A DNA stretch of 64,000 nt from an uncultured Pseudomonadota bacterium (GTDB taxonomy: Bacteria; Myxococcota_A; UBA796; SXON01), in assembly GCA_903875225.1 (NCBI GenBank), contig CAIQVJ010000043.1, positions 96,292 to 160,291 of the forward strand, read 5' to 3'. This document shows positions 52,463-60,862 of this stretch, in pieces. Both the position numbers and the translations under genes were made by a program. Under the pieces are notes generated by a model that worked only from the letters and a program-made list of their open reading frames with translations, had not been told where the DNA came from and ran no database searches. How positions within the stretch are numbered: the stretch's first letter is position 1; the number at the start of each line of letters is the position of its first letter.

Positions 52463-53953
52463 ATGTCCATCCCCTCCTTTCCCGCCCGCAGCTACGCCTT
52501 CACGCCCTACGTCCCCGCCCGGAACTGGATCGGCGGCGAGTGGGTCGACGCCGCCAGCGGAGCAACCCTGCCGGTAGAGAACCCGCGCCACGGCAAGGTC
52601 ATGTCCCATGTGGCCATGTCCGGCGCAGCGGACGTGGACGCCGCCGTGAAGGTGGCCCAGGCCGCGTTCAAGACGTGGAAGCAGGTGCCCATCAAGGAGC
52701 GGGCCGACGTGTTCTACCGGCTCAAGCAGCTCATGGAGCGCGACCTCGACGAGCTTGCGTGGCTCGCCTCCCACGAGAACGGAAAGACGTTCGCAGAGGC
52801 CAAGGCAAGCGTGCAGAAGGGCATCGAATGCGTGGAGTTCGGCGCCTCGCTGCCCAACATCGCTGCCGGGGAGCAGCTCGACGTGAGCCGCGGCGTGAAC
52901 TGCCGCATCGAGCACGAGCCCCTCGGCGTGGTCGCCGGCGTCACGCCGTTCAACTTCCCGATCATGGTGCCGCTGTGGATGCTCCCGCAGGCGCTCGTGG
53001 GCGGGAACACGTTCGTGCTCAAGCCCTCGGAGCAGGTGCCATTGGGCGCGCTCAAGCTCGCTGTGCTGTTGAAGGAGGCCGGCCTGCCCGATGGGGTGTT
53101 CAACATCGTGAACGGCGGTGTCGACGCCGTGAACGCCATCGGTGACCATCCGGACATCAAGGCCATCGCGTTCGTCGGGTCCACGAAGGTGGCGAAGCTG
53201 CTGTACGCGCGTGGCTCCCAGACGGGAAAGGCGATGCTCTGCCTCGGCGGCGCGAAGAACCACCTGATCGTGGTGCCGGATGCCGACGTCGCGCTCACCG
53301 CTGCGAATGTCGTGGCCAGCTACACGGGCTGCGCCGGCCAGCGCTGCATGGCGGCCTCGGTGCTGCTCGCAGTGGGCGACGTCCACCACGTGATCGACGC
53401 GATCGTCGAGCAGTCGAAGGCGTTGCAGCTCGGCAGCGAGATCGGATCGATCATCAACGCTCCGTCTGTGGAGCGCATCAACGGCTACATCAACGACGCC
53501 GAGAGGCGGGGCGCGAGGGTGGTGGTCGACGGGCGGGGCAGGACCGGCGACGAAGCCGGCTACTGGGTGGGCCCCACCGTGATCGATGATGTCTCGACCG
53601 ACATGCCGGCGGCGACGCAGGAGATCTTCGGGCCCGTGCTCTCGATCGTCCACGTCCCGAACCTGGACGCTGCCATCGCGATCGAGAATGCCAACGCCTA
53701 CGGCAACGCGGCCTGCATCTACACCACGTCCGGCGCTGTCGCCCGCTACGTCACCGAGCGCGTGGAGGCGGGCATGGTCGGCGTGAACGTCGGCGTGCCG
53801 GTGCCCCGCGAGCCGTTCGGCTTCGGCGGGTGGAACGACAGCAAGTTCGGCGCCGGCAACATCACGGGCATGGATGGCTACCGGTTCTGGACCCGCCCAC
53901 GCAAGGTCACCACCAAGTGGCAGATCCAGACCGACACCAACTGGATGTCCTAG
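52463..53953 (+). CDS. mmsA: CoA-acylating (methyl)malonate-semialdehyde dehydrogenase
   Basis: A 496-residue aldehyde dehydrogenase of the MmsA/IolA type. The N-terminal NWIGGEWVDAASG, GVVAGVTPFNFPIMVPLWM and FVGSTKVA segments and catalytic Cys295 in GCAGQRCMA fit the family, which makes acetyl-CoA or propionyl-CoA from malonate or methylmalonate semialdehyde with NAD and CoA. The C-terminal GWNDSKFG is also typical. Here it would take malonate semialdehyde from beta-alanine transamination to acetyl-CoA. The aminotransferase gene starts 10 bp after its stop. Confidence 0.92.
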   Translation: MSIPSFPARSYAFTPYVPARNWIGGEWVDAASGATLPVENPRHGKVMSHVAMSGAADVDAAVKVAQAAFKTWKQVPIKERADVFYRLKQLMERDLDELAWLASHENGKTFAEAKASVQKGIECVEFGASLPNIAAGEQLDVSRGVNCRIEHEPLGVVAGVTPFNFPIMVPLWMLPQALVGGNTFVLKPSEQVPLGALKLAVLLKEAGLPDGVFNIVNGGVDAVNAIGDHPDIKAIAFVGSTKVAKLLYARGSQTGKAMLCLGGAKNHLIVVPDADVALTAANVVASYTGCAGQRCMAASVLLAVGDVHHVIDAIVEQSKALQLGSEIGSIINAPSVERINGYINDAERRGARVVVDGRGRTGDEAGYWVGPTVIDDVSTDMPAATQEIFGPVLSIVHVPNLDAAIAIENANAYGNAACIYTTSGAVARYVTERVEAGMVGVNVGVPVPREPFGFGGWNDSKFGAGNITGMDGYRFWTRPRKVTTKWQIQTDTNWMS

Positions 53954-53963
53954 GGAGCCCGCC

Positions 53964-55286
53964 ATGACCATGACCTCGAACGAGATGATCGCGCTGTGCA
54001 AGCAGCACACGCTGTACACCTGGTCTGCACAGGACGCCGTGGACCCGCTGCCGATCGAGAGCGCGAAGGGCGTGTACCTGTACACCCCCGACGGGAAGCG
54101 CATCCTCGACTTCAACTCGCAGTTGATGAGCGTGCTGATCGGCCATGGTCACCCCCGGGTGATCGAGGCGATGAAGAAGCAGATGGACACCTTGATCTAC
54201 TGCTACCCGCAGACCGCCACCGAGCCGCGTGCCCTCCTGGGGCAGATGCTCGCGCGGCTCGTGCCCGGCGACATCGACAGCTTCTTCTTCACCACCGGCG
54301 GAGCAGAGGCGAACGAGAACGCGATCAAGATCGCGCGGCAGTACACCGGCAGGTTCAAGATCCTGTCCCGGTACCGGAGCTACCACGGCGCCACCAACGC
54401 CACGATGCAGTTGACGGGTGATCCCCGACGCTGGGCAAGTGAGCCCGGTGCGCCGGGCTTCATCCGTGTGATGGACCCCGCGCCGCTCGAATTCTCCTTC
54501 GGGACCACCGACGAGGAGCGCACCCGGAACCACCTGATCTACCTCGAGGAGATGATCCAGTACGAGGGTCCGAGCCAGATCGCGGCGTTCTTCATCGAGC
54601 CGATCACCGGCACGAACGGCGTGCTGGTGCCGCCGAAGGGCTGGCTGCAGGGCGTCTCAGCGCTCATGAAGAAGTACGGCATCCTGCTCGTGTGCGACGA
54701 GGTGATGGCGGGCTTCGGCCGCACCGGGAAGTGGTTCTCCTTCCAGCACGGCGACATCGTGCCGGACATCGTCACGATGGCAAAGGGGCTCACAAGCTCG
54801 TACATGCCGCTCGGCGCGATGGGCGTGAGCGCGCCGATCGCCGAGTTCATGCGGAGCCACGTGTTCTCCGGCGGGCTCACCTACAACTCGCACCCGCTGG
54901 CCCTGGCCTGCGCAGTCGCCGTCCTCACCGTGATGGAGGAGGAGGGCATGGTGGAGAACGCCGCACGCCTCGAGAGCGTGATGCGACGCGAGATGGATCG
55001 GCTCACCGCGAAGCACCCCTCCGTCAAGGAGGGCCGGGCGGTCGGCCTGTTCGGCATGTTCGACATCCGGAAGAACCCCCGCGAGCTGATCGCCCCCTAC
55101 AACGGCTCGCACCCGGCCATGGGCCGGCTCGGCAAGTTCTTCCGCGACGAGGGCCTGTTCACCTTCATGCGGTGGTCCAGCTTCTCTGCGATCCCCCCGC
55201 TGTGCATCACCGAGGAGCAGCTGTGCGAGGGGTTCGCGATCGTGGATCGGGGGCTCGACATCACGGACGCCGTGTTCGAGGGGTGA
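53964..55286 (+). CDS. Class III aminotransferase (probable beta-alanine transaminase)
   Basis: A 440-residue PLP enzyme of subgroup III (omega-aminotransferases). It shows the cofactor-binding TTGGAEANENAIKIAR, the Asp of LLVCDEVMAGFGRTG and the PLP Lys274 in TMAKGLTSSYMPLGA. The segment YRSYHGAT is conserved. Its position after malonate-semialdehyde dehydrogenase in a pyrimidine-degradation locus suggests beta-alanine as donor and pyruvate or 2-oxoglutarate as acceptor. Other omega-amino acids remain possible. AGGGAG lies 6 nt upstream of ATG 53964. Confidence 0.9.
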   Translation: MTMTSNEMIALCKQHTLYTWSAQDAVDPLPIESAKGVYLYTPDGKRILDFNSQLMSVLIGHGHPRVIEAMKKQMDTLIYCYPQTATEPRALLGQMLARLVPGDIDSFFFTTGGAEANENAIKIARQYTGRFKILSRYRSYHGATNATMQLTGDPRRWASEPGAPGFIRVMDPAPLEFSFGTTDEERTRNHLIYLEEMIQYEGPSQIAAFFIEPITGTNGVLVPPKGWLQGVSALMKKYGILLVCDEVMAGFGRTGKWFSFQHGDIVPDIVTMAKGLTSSYMPLGAMGVSAPIAEFMRSHVFSGGLTYNSHPLALACAVAVLTVMEEEGMVENAARLESVMRREMDRLTAKHPSVKEGRAVGLFGMFDIRKNPRELIAPYNGSHPAMGRLGKFFRDEGLFTFMRWSSFSAIPPLCITEEQLCEGFAIVDRGLDITDAVFEG

Positions 55287-55297
55287 CAGCCAGCCCG

Positions 55298-55336
55298 CGA
55301 GGCCGACTGCGCGCACGCATGCGCGGTCAGGCCTCG
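55298..55336. terminator. Long imperfect hairpin between aminotransferase and codA
   Basis: CGAGGCC...GGCCTCG flank GAC/GTC and GCGCGC-type inner pairs to give a stem of about 15 base pairs with one bulge on each side. It spans the convergent gap and the last codons of codA (stop at 55327-55329), so it may terminate both transcripts. Confidence 0.45.
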
Positions 55337-56526
55337 ACGCCGCTCACGAACACCCGGGGTTTCTCCCGGGTCCGGATCGCCTCGATCTCGTCCGCCGCCG
55401 CGTACCAGAGCATCGTCGCGGGTTGGCCGACGGCGGTCCTCGGAGCCTCCCCGAACGGCAGGTGGTTCTCCCGGCTCAGCGTGTGGAACACCCGTCGCAT
55501 CTGATCCTCTCCCGTGAGTTGGGCGACGTGCACGAGCATCGACGCCGCGTCGAGGAGGTTGGCTGTCCCGAGGCGATACCACGGGTCCATCACCGAGTCG
55601 TGCCCAATACCCACGCTCGCCCCTGCCTCCCACAGTGCATCGACCCGGGTGATCCCCCGACGCCGCGGGTAGCTGTCGTAGCGGCCCTGCAGGACGACGT
55701 TGTCGAGCGGGTTTGCCACGACCTGTACGCCCGAGGTGGCGACCAACTCACAGACCTTGGCGGCGTAGGGATTGGGGTAGCTGTGCAGCGCCGTGCAGTG
55801 GCCAGCCACCACCCGCCCGCCGAAGCCACGGTCGATCGCCTGGGCACAAACGACCTCCAGGTTGCGGCTCCCCGGGTCGTCCGTCTCGTCACAATGGAAA
55901 TCGAGCCGCTTCCCGTGCCTCTCGGCCAGGTCGAAGGCCATCCGCACCGACTGCCACCCCTCCTCGGTCGTCCGCTCGAAATGCGGGATGGCGCCCACGG
56001 CGTCGCATCCCAACGCCACGGCGTCCTCCCAGGCCTCGCGTCGCCCCGCCGCGCGCAGGATGCCCTCCTGCGGGAACGCGACGACCTGGATCTCCGTGCT
56101 CCCGGCCTGCTCCTCCCGTAGCTCCAGGAGCGCCTCCACGGCCACGCGTGAACCGGTGTCCACGTGGGTCCGGATCCGCAGGGTGCCGTGCTGCCGGTAC
56201 CAGCCCACCACCGTCCGCGCGCGCTCCAGGACGTCCTCTCGGGTGAGCGTCGGCCGGATCGCGGCCCAGTTGGCGATGCCCTCCCGCAAGGTGCCCGAGC
56301 GGTTCGGCACCCGGGCGCCGAGCAGCACGGCGTCGAGATGGACGTGGGGCTCGGCCGTCGGCGGTGTGAGCATTCCGCCCACGACCACCGTCTCATCACC
56401 GAGGGGTACCAGCGTGCCCGCCGCCTCGATCGCGGTGATGAGCCCCGGGGTGGGGGAGCGCGAGGGACCGGATTGACACCGCAGGTCCACCCGGCGGCCC
56501 TGGAGCAAGACGTCGCTGAACAACAT
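55327..56526 (-). CDS. codA: Cytosine deaminase-like amidohydrolase
   Basis: A 399-residue metallo-amidohydrolase close to E. coli CodA, which deaminates cytosine to uracil. Conserved blocks include AEPHVHLDAVLLG (His61, His63), RTHVDTG, VAFPQEGILRA, GAIPHFER, FHCDETDDPGSR, VANPLDNVVLQGRYDSYPRR, RGITRV and GHDSVMDPWYRLGTANLL (metal Asp). Cytosine deaminase would feed the PreTA reductive pathway with uracil. It is divergent from the NCS1 permease gene, which probably imports the substrate. Related amidohydrolases with other specificity (for example isoguanine) cannot be ruled out. Confidence 0.9.
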   Translation of the reverse strand: MLFSDVLLQGRRVDLRCQSGPSRSPTPGLITAIEAAGTLVPLGDETVVVGGMLTPPTAEPHVHLDAVLLGARVPNRSGTLREGIANWAAIRPTLTREDVLERARTVVGWYRQHGTLRIRTHVDTGSRVAVEALLELREEQAGSTEIQVVAFPQEGILRAAGRREAWEDAVALGCDAVGAIPHFERTTEEGWQSVRMAFDLAERHGKRLDFHCDETDDPGSRNLEVVCAQAIDRGFGGRVVAGHCTALHSYPNPYAAKVCELVATSGVQVVANPLDNVVLQGRYDSYPRRRGITRVDALWEAGASVGIGHDSVMDPWYRLGTANLLDAASMLVHVAQLTGEDQMRRVFHTLSRENHLPFGEAPRTAVGQPATMLWYAAADEIEAIRTREKPRVFVSGVEA

Positions 56527-56635
56527 CCCTCCCCTTACCCCACGGGGGCCCGGTCACCCGGGAGGCAGCAAAACTCCGCCCCGGAGATCCGGCACCTCCG
56601 GTTGTGGTAGAACCCGCTCGCTACCGGGTGTCTCC

Positions 56636-58201
56636 TTGGTTGAAACCACCTCTCTCGAAGCGTCGGGCCTCCCCGCCGACATCGGCGCAAGCCCGCTGTT
56701 CAACCCCGACCTCGCTCCGGTGCCCGACGCCAAACGGGTCTGGAGCACCTACAATTTTGCCGCCCTCTGGGTCTCGATGGCCCACTGCATCCCCACCTAC
56801 ATGATGGCGGGGGGGCTCATCGCCGTCGGGATGAACTGGTGGCAGGCGCTCCTCACCATCGGGCTCGCGAACCTCATCGTGCTCGTCCCGATCCTGCTCA
56901 ACGCCCACGCCGGCACACGCTACGGCATCCCGTTCCCGGTCTTCGCGCGCGCAGCGTTCGGGACGCAGGGCGCCAACGTGCCCGCGATCCTGCGCGCGGG
57001 CGTGGCGTGCGGCTGGTTCGGCATCCAGACGTTCATCGGCGGAGAGGCCGTACGCACCTTCATCGAGGCCATCTGGCCCGGCTTCGCGCTCCTGGGCGGC
57101 GGCTGGACGTTCACCGGCCTGTCGCTCCCGAGCGCCATCACCTTCGGGCTCTTCTGGGCATTGAACATCCTGATCATCTACCGGGGCATGAACGCGGTCC
57201 GCGTGTTCGAGAACTGGGCGGCGCCCATCGTGCTGGTGATGGCCGCCGCGCTCCTGCTGTGGGTCGTGAACCGGGCGGGCGGGGTGGGGCCGCTGCTCAC
57301 CGAGCCCTCGAAGTTCGCCACGGTCGGCGAGTTCTGGAAGGTGTTCGTGCCGAGCCTGACAGGGATGATCGGGTTCTGGGCCACCCTCTCCCTCAACATC
57401 CCCGACTTCACCCGCTACGGGCGCAGCCAGCGTGAGCAGATGGTCGGGCAGACCCTCGGCCTGCCCACGACGATGATCGCCTTCTCGGCGATGGGCCTCG
57501 TCGTCACGAGCGCATCCTCCGCGATCCTCACGGGCGTACCGGTGAGCAAGCTGTGGGACCCGGTCTACATCCTCTCGCAGATCACGTCGTCCACCGCACC
57601 GATGGGGCTCCACGAGCCGCTGATCGCGTCCGCCGGCGTGCGCCTCGGGATCGCCGTCGTCGCGCTGTTGGGCGTCGGCATCGCCACGCTGTCCGTGAAC
57701 ATCGCCGCGAACGTGATCAGCCCGGCGAACGACTTCGCCAACCTCGCGCCGCGCCACATCTCGTTCACCACCGGCGGCCTCATCACCGGCATCCTCGGCA
57801 TCCTGATCCTGCCGTGGAAGCTCCTGGCCAGCCCGGAGGCCTACATCTTCGACTGGCTGATCGGCTACTCGGCGCTGCTCGGCCCCATCGCAGGCATCCT
57901 CATCGCCGACTACTGGATCGTCCGCAAGACCGAACTTGACGTTCCCGACCTGTACCGACCGGAAGGGCGGTACGCCGGGGTCAATCCGGTGGCCATGGTC
58001 GCGCTGGTGTTGGGGATCCTGCCCAACGTGCCCGGATTCCTTCACGGCGTTCACGCGCTCCGTGAGGTGCCCGGCATCTTCACCGCGATCTACCCCTACG
58101 CCTGGTTCACGGGCGTGTTCGTCTCGGGGCTCCTCTACGTGGTCGGGACGCGGGTGGTGTCCCGGTCAGGCGCGGCGGGTGTGGGCGGCTCGCTCCCCTG
58201 A
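56636..58201 (+). CDS. NCS1-family nucleobase permease
   Basis: A 521-residue secondary transporter with about 12 membrane spans. The N-terminal NPDLAPVPDAKRVWSTYNFAAL and first span are typical of the NCS1 family (Mhp1, PucI, CodB). It also has GTRYGIPFPVFARAAFGTQGA, the conserved WFGIQTFIGG and FWATLSLNIPDFTRYGRSQ. These cation- or proton-coupled carriers import cytosine, uracil, allantoin or hydantoins. The divergent codA and downstream preTA favour a pyrimidine. Start is TTG 56636, since no ATG or GTG in frame precedes the conserved N terminus. Confidence 0.9.
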   Translation: MVETTSLEASGLPADIGASPLFNPDLAPVPDAKRVWSTYNFAALWVSMAHCIPTYMMAGGLIAVGMNWWQALLTIGLANLIVLVPILLNAHAGTRYGIPFPVFARAAFGTQGANVPAILRAGVACGWFGIQTFIGGEAVRTFIEAIWPGFALLGGGWTFTGLSLPSAITFGLFWALNILIIYRGMNAVRVFENWAAPIVLVMAAALLLWVVNRAGGVGPLLTEPSKFATVGEFWKVFVPSLTGMIGFWATLSLNIPDFTRYGRSQREQMVGQTLGLPTTMIAFSAMGLVVTSASSAILTGVPVSKLWDPVYILSQITSSTAPMGLHEPLIASAGVRLGIAVVALLGVGIATLSVNIAANVISPANDFANLAPRHISFTTGGLITGILGILILPWKLLASPEAYIFDWLIGYSALLGPIAGILIADYWIVRKTELDVPDLYRPEGRYAGVNPVAMVALVLGILPNVPGFLHGVHALREVPGIFTAIYPYAWFTGVFVSGLLYVVGTRVVSRSGAAGVGGSLP

Positions 58202-58259
58202 GCAGGCCGCCGACCTGGACCGTGGAACGCCGCTGAACCCCGGCGCGGCGGGCCTCCCG

Positions 58260-58268
58260 TGGTAGACT
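58260..58268 (+). promoter_or_regulatory. Extended -10 TGGTAGACT before preT
   Basis: TGG-TAGACT lies 22 bases before ATG 58291 and is part of the 13-base sequence GTGGTAGACTGCC that is identical at 29377-29389. It would start preT transcription independently of the permease gene. Confidence 0.4.
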
Positions 58269-58290
58269 GCCGCCTCCCCTGAGCGAGCGA

Positions 58291-59598
58291 ATGCCCCACC
58301 TACCCGAACAACGGTCCGAGACGGTTTTCGAGGACTTCAAGCCTCCGTTCGACGACCAGCAGGCTGCGATCGAGGCCAACCGCTGCCTGTACTGCCACGA
58401 CGCGCCGTGCCAGCATGCGTGCCCCACGCACATCGACATCGCCGGATTCATCCGCAAGATCGCCACGGGGAACGTCCGGGGCGCGGCCAGGACCATCCTC
58501 GACTCCAACATCCTCGGGATGAGCTGCGCGCGCGTATGCCCCGTGGAGGTGCTCTGCGCAGGCGAGTGCGTCCACAACGTGCAGGATGTGCCGCCCATCG
58601 CCATCGGAAAGCTGCAGCGGTACGCCACCGACCAGGCGCTGGCCGGAGGGTGGCAGTTCCATGAAGCGGGCGCGCCCAGCGGCAAGAAGGTCGCGCTGGT
58701 CGGCGGCGGCCCCGCCTCGCTCGCGTGCGCCCACCGACTCCGCCGGTACGGCCATGCCGTGACCATCTTCGAGTCCCGCGAGAGGCTCGGTGGGCTCAAC
58801 ACGAACGGCGTCGCGCCCTACAAGCTGCGCGCCGACGCCGCGCTCGCCGAGGTCGACTACGTGCTCGCCATCGGCGGCATCGAGGTCAGGACCGGCGTTT
58901 CGGTCGGGAAGGACGTGTCCTGGGCAGAGCTCGAACGGGACTACGCCGCGATCTTCATCGGCGTGGGCCTCGGCGCGGACAGCGTCATGAAGATCCCCGG
59001 CGCCCAGCACGCCGGGATCCACGGAGCTGTCGCGTTCATCGAGTCGTTCAAGACCGGGAGCGTAGACCTCTCCCGCGTGCAGCATGCCGTCGTGGTCGGC
59101 GGCGGCAACACCGCTGTGGACTGCGTTCGCGAGCTGATCGGGCTCGGTGTCCCCAGCGTGCAGATGGTGTACCGCGGCGAGGAGGCGGGCATGAGCGGGT
59201 ACGCCCACGAGTGGGACGAAGCCAAGATCGAGGGCGCCCAGCCAGTGTGGCGGGCCGTCCCTGTCGCGTTCGAGGGTACAAACCAGGTGACCGCGGTGCG
59301 CTGCGCGGCGCTCGACGCCAACAAGAAGCCCACGGGCACCGAGTTCACCCTGCCCGCGGAGCTGGTGCTGCTCGCCATCGGGCAGGCCAGGCTCGGGGAT
59401 CTCGTCGGCGCCCTCCCCGGGATCCAACTCGACAACGGACGCGTCGTCGTGGATGAGCACGGGGCGACCGGGCGGCCCGGCTACTTTGCCGGTGGAGACT
59501 GCGCCAACGGCGGCAAGGAAGTCGTGAACGCCGTGGCCGAGGGCACCGCCGCCGCCCACGCAATCCACCAGAAAATCGAGGGTGTCACCCATGGCTGA
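58291..59598 (+). CDS. preT: NAD(P)-dependent dihydropyrimidine dehydrogenase, subunit PreT
   Basis: The 435-residue electron-input subunit resembles the N-terminal half of mammalian dihydropyrimidine dehydrogenase and the GltD-type FAD/NAD proteins. The Fe-S region has CLYCHDAPCQHACPTHIDI and CARVCPVEVLCAGECVH. The FAD Rossmann motif is VGGGPASLACAHRL and the NAD(P) motif is VVGGGNTAVDCVREL; a second FAD motif is GYFAGGDCANGGKEV. It passes electrons to PreA. The preA ATG lies eight bases before the end of preT, so the subunits are translationally coupled. Confidence 0.95.
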   Translation: MPHLPEQRSETVFEDFKPPFDDQQAAIEANRCLYCHDAPCQHACPTHIDIAGFIRKIATGNVRGAARTILDSNILGMSCARVCPVEVLCAGECVHNVQDVPPIAIGKLQRYATDQALAGGWQFHEAGAPSGKKVALVGGGPASLACAHRLRRYGHAVTIFESRERLGGLNTNGVAPYKLRADAALAEVDYVLAIGGIEVRTGVSVGKDVSWAELERDYAAIFIGVGLGADSVMKIPGAQHAGIHGAVAFIESFKTGSVDLSRVQHAVVVGGGNTAVDCVRELIGLGVPSVQMVYRGEEAGMSGYAHEWDEAKIEGAQPVWRAVPVAFEGTNQVTAVRCAALDANKKPTGTEFTLPAELVLLAIGQARLGDLVGALPGIQLDNGRVVVDEHGATGRPGYFAGGDCANGGKEVVNAVAEGTAAAHAIHQKIEGVTHG

Positions 59599-60862
59599 TC
59601 TTCGCTCCAACACAGGCGGCATCCGCTCGCCGAACCCCTTCTGGCTCGCCTCCGCGCCGCCCACCAACTCGGGCGACCAGATCATGCGCGCGTTCGATGC
59701 CGGCTGGGGCGGTGCGGTCTGGAAGACCCTCGGGCAGCCGATCCAGAACGTGTCGAGCCGTTTTGGGGCGTTGAACTTCCGGGGCACACGTGCGGTCGGG
59801 TTCAACAACATCGAGCTCATCACCGACAGGCCCCTCGACGTGAACTTTCGCGAGATCGCCGAGGTCAAGCGCCGCTACCCGGACAACGCGGTCATCGTGT
59901 CGTTGATGGTCGAGACCGAGGAGGAGTGGCGGGAGATCATCAAGCGCTCGATCGACGCTGGCGCCGATGGGCTGGAGCTGAACTTCGGCTGCCCGCACGG
60001 CATGTGCGAGCGAGGCATGGGCTCGGCGGTCGGCCAGGAGCCCAAGATCAACGAGCGGATCACCTCGTGGGCGGTCGGATACTCCACGGTCCCGGTGCTG
60101 GTGAAGCTCACGCCCAACGTGAGTGACATCCTGCCCCACGGCCGAGCCGCACAGCGCGGCGGAGCCCACGGCGTCTCGCTGATCAACACGATCAAGAGCA
60201 TCATCGGCGTGGACATCGATCGCTTCGTGCCTGTGCCCCGCGTAGGAGACCTCTCGACCAACGGCGGGTACTGCGGCGCGGCGGTCAAGCCGATCGCACT
60301 CCACATGGTCGCCCAACTGGCGCGCGACCGGGAATTCCAGCTGCCCATCTCCGGCATCGGCGGGATCAGCAATTGGAGGGACGCCGTGGAGTTCATCCTG
60401 CTCGGGTCGAGCAGCGTGCAGGTGTGCACCGAGGTCATGCTGCGGGGCTACCGCATCGTGGAGGACATGATCGAGGGCCTGAACACCTACATGGACCAGA
60501 AGGGCATCGCGAACCTCGACCAGATGGTCGGGCGCGCCATCCCCCGCTACAGCGAGTGGGGAAACCTCGATCTCAACTACGACACGGTCGCGAAGATCGA
60601 CTCGAGCACCTGCATCGGTTGCCAGCTCTGCATGGTGGCCTGCATGGATGGCGCGCATCAATGCATCCACCCCAACCCCGATGGTAGCCGAGTGCCCACG
60701 GTGGACGAGAGCGAGTGCGTGGGCTGCAACCTCTGCCAGATCGTGTGTCCCGTCCCGGGCTGCATCACCCTGGAGGAGGTGCAGGACCGCCTGCCCCCCG
60801 CCTCCTGGAACCAGCACGTGGAGCACGGCGCGAAGCTGCGGCCCAAGAAGGGCGTGCACTGA
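59591..60862 (+). CDS. preA: Dihydropyrimidine dehydrogenase, catalytic subunit PreA
   Basis: The 423-residue FMN subunit reduces uracil or thymine. The active-site block ELNFGCPHGMCERGMG keeps the catalytic Cys (Cys134), and KLTPN, INTIKS and CGAAVKPIAL match the dihydroorotate-dehydrogenase-like barrel. Residue before the catalytic pair is Gly where human DPD has Ser. The C-terminal ferredoxin domain has CIGCQLCMVAC (from residue 341) and CVGCNLCQIVCPVPGC. ATG 59591 is preferred over GTG 59582 because GAGGG lies 8 nt upstream of the ATG. Its TGA overlaps the next gene's CTG. Confidence 0.95.
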   Translation: MADLRSNTGGIRSPNPFWLASAPPTNSGDQIMRAFDAGWGGAVWKTLGQPIQNVSSRFGALNFRGTRAVGFNNIELITDRPLDVNFREIAEVKRRYPDNAVIVSLMVETEEEWREIIKRSIDAGADGLELNFGCPHGMCERGMGSAVGQEPKINERITSWAVGYSTVPVLVKLTPNVSDILPHGRAAQRGGAHGVSLINTIKSIIGVDIDRFVPVPRVGDLSTNGGYCGAAVKPIALHMVAQLARDREFQLPISGIGGISNWRDAVEFILLGSSSVQVCTEVMLRGYRIVEDMIEGLNTYMDQKGIANLDQMVGRAIPRYSEWGNLDLNYDTVAKIDSSTCIGCQLCMVACMDGAHQCIHPNPDGSRVPTVDESECVGCNLCQIVCPVPGCITLEEVQDRLPPASWNQHVEHGAKLRPKKGVH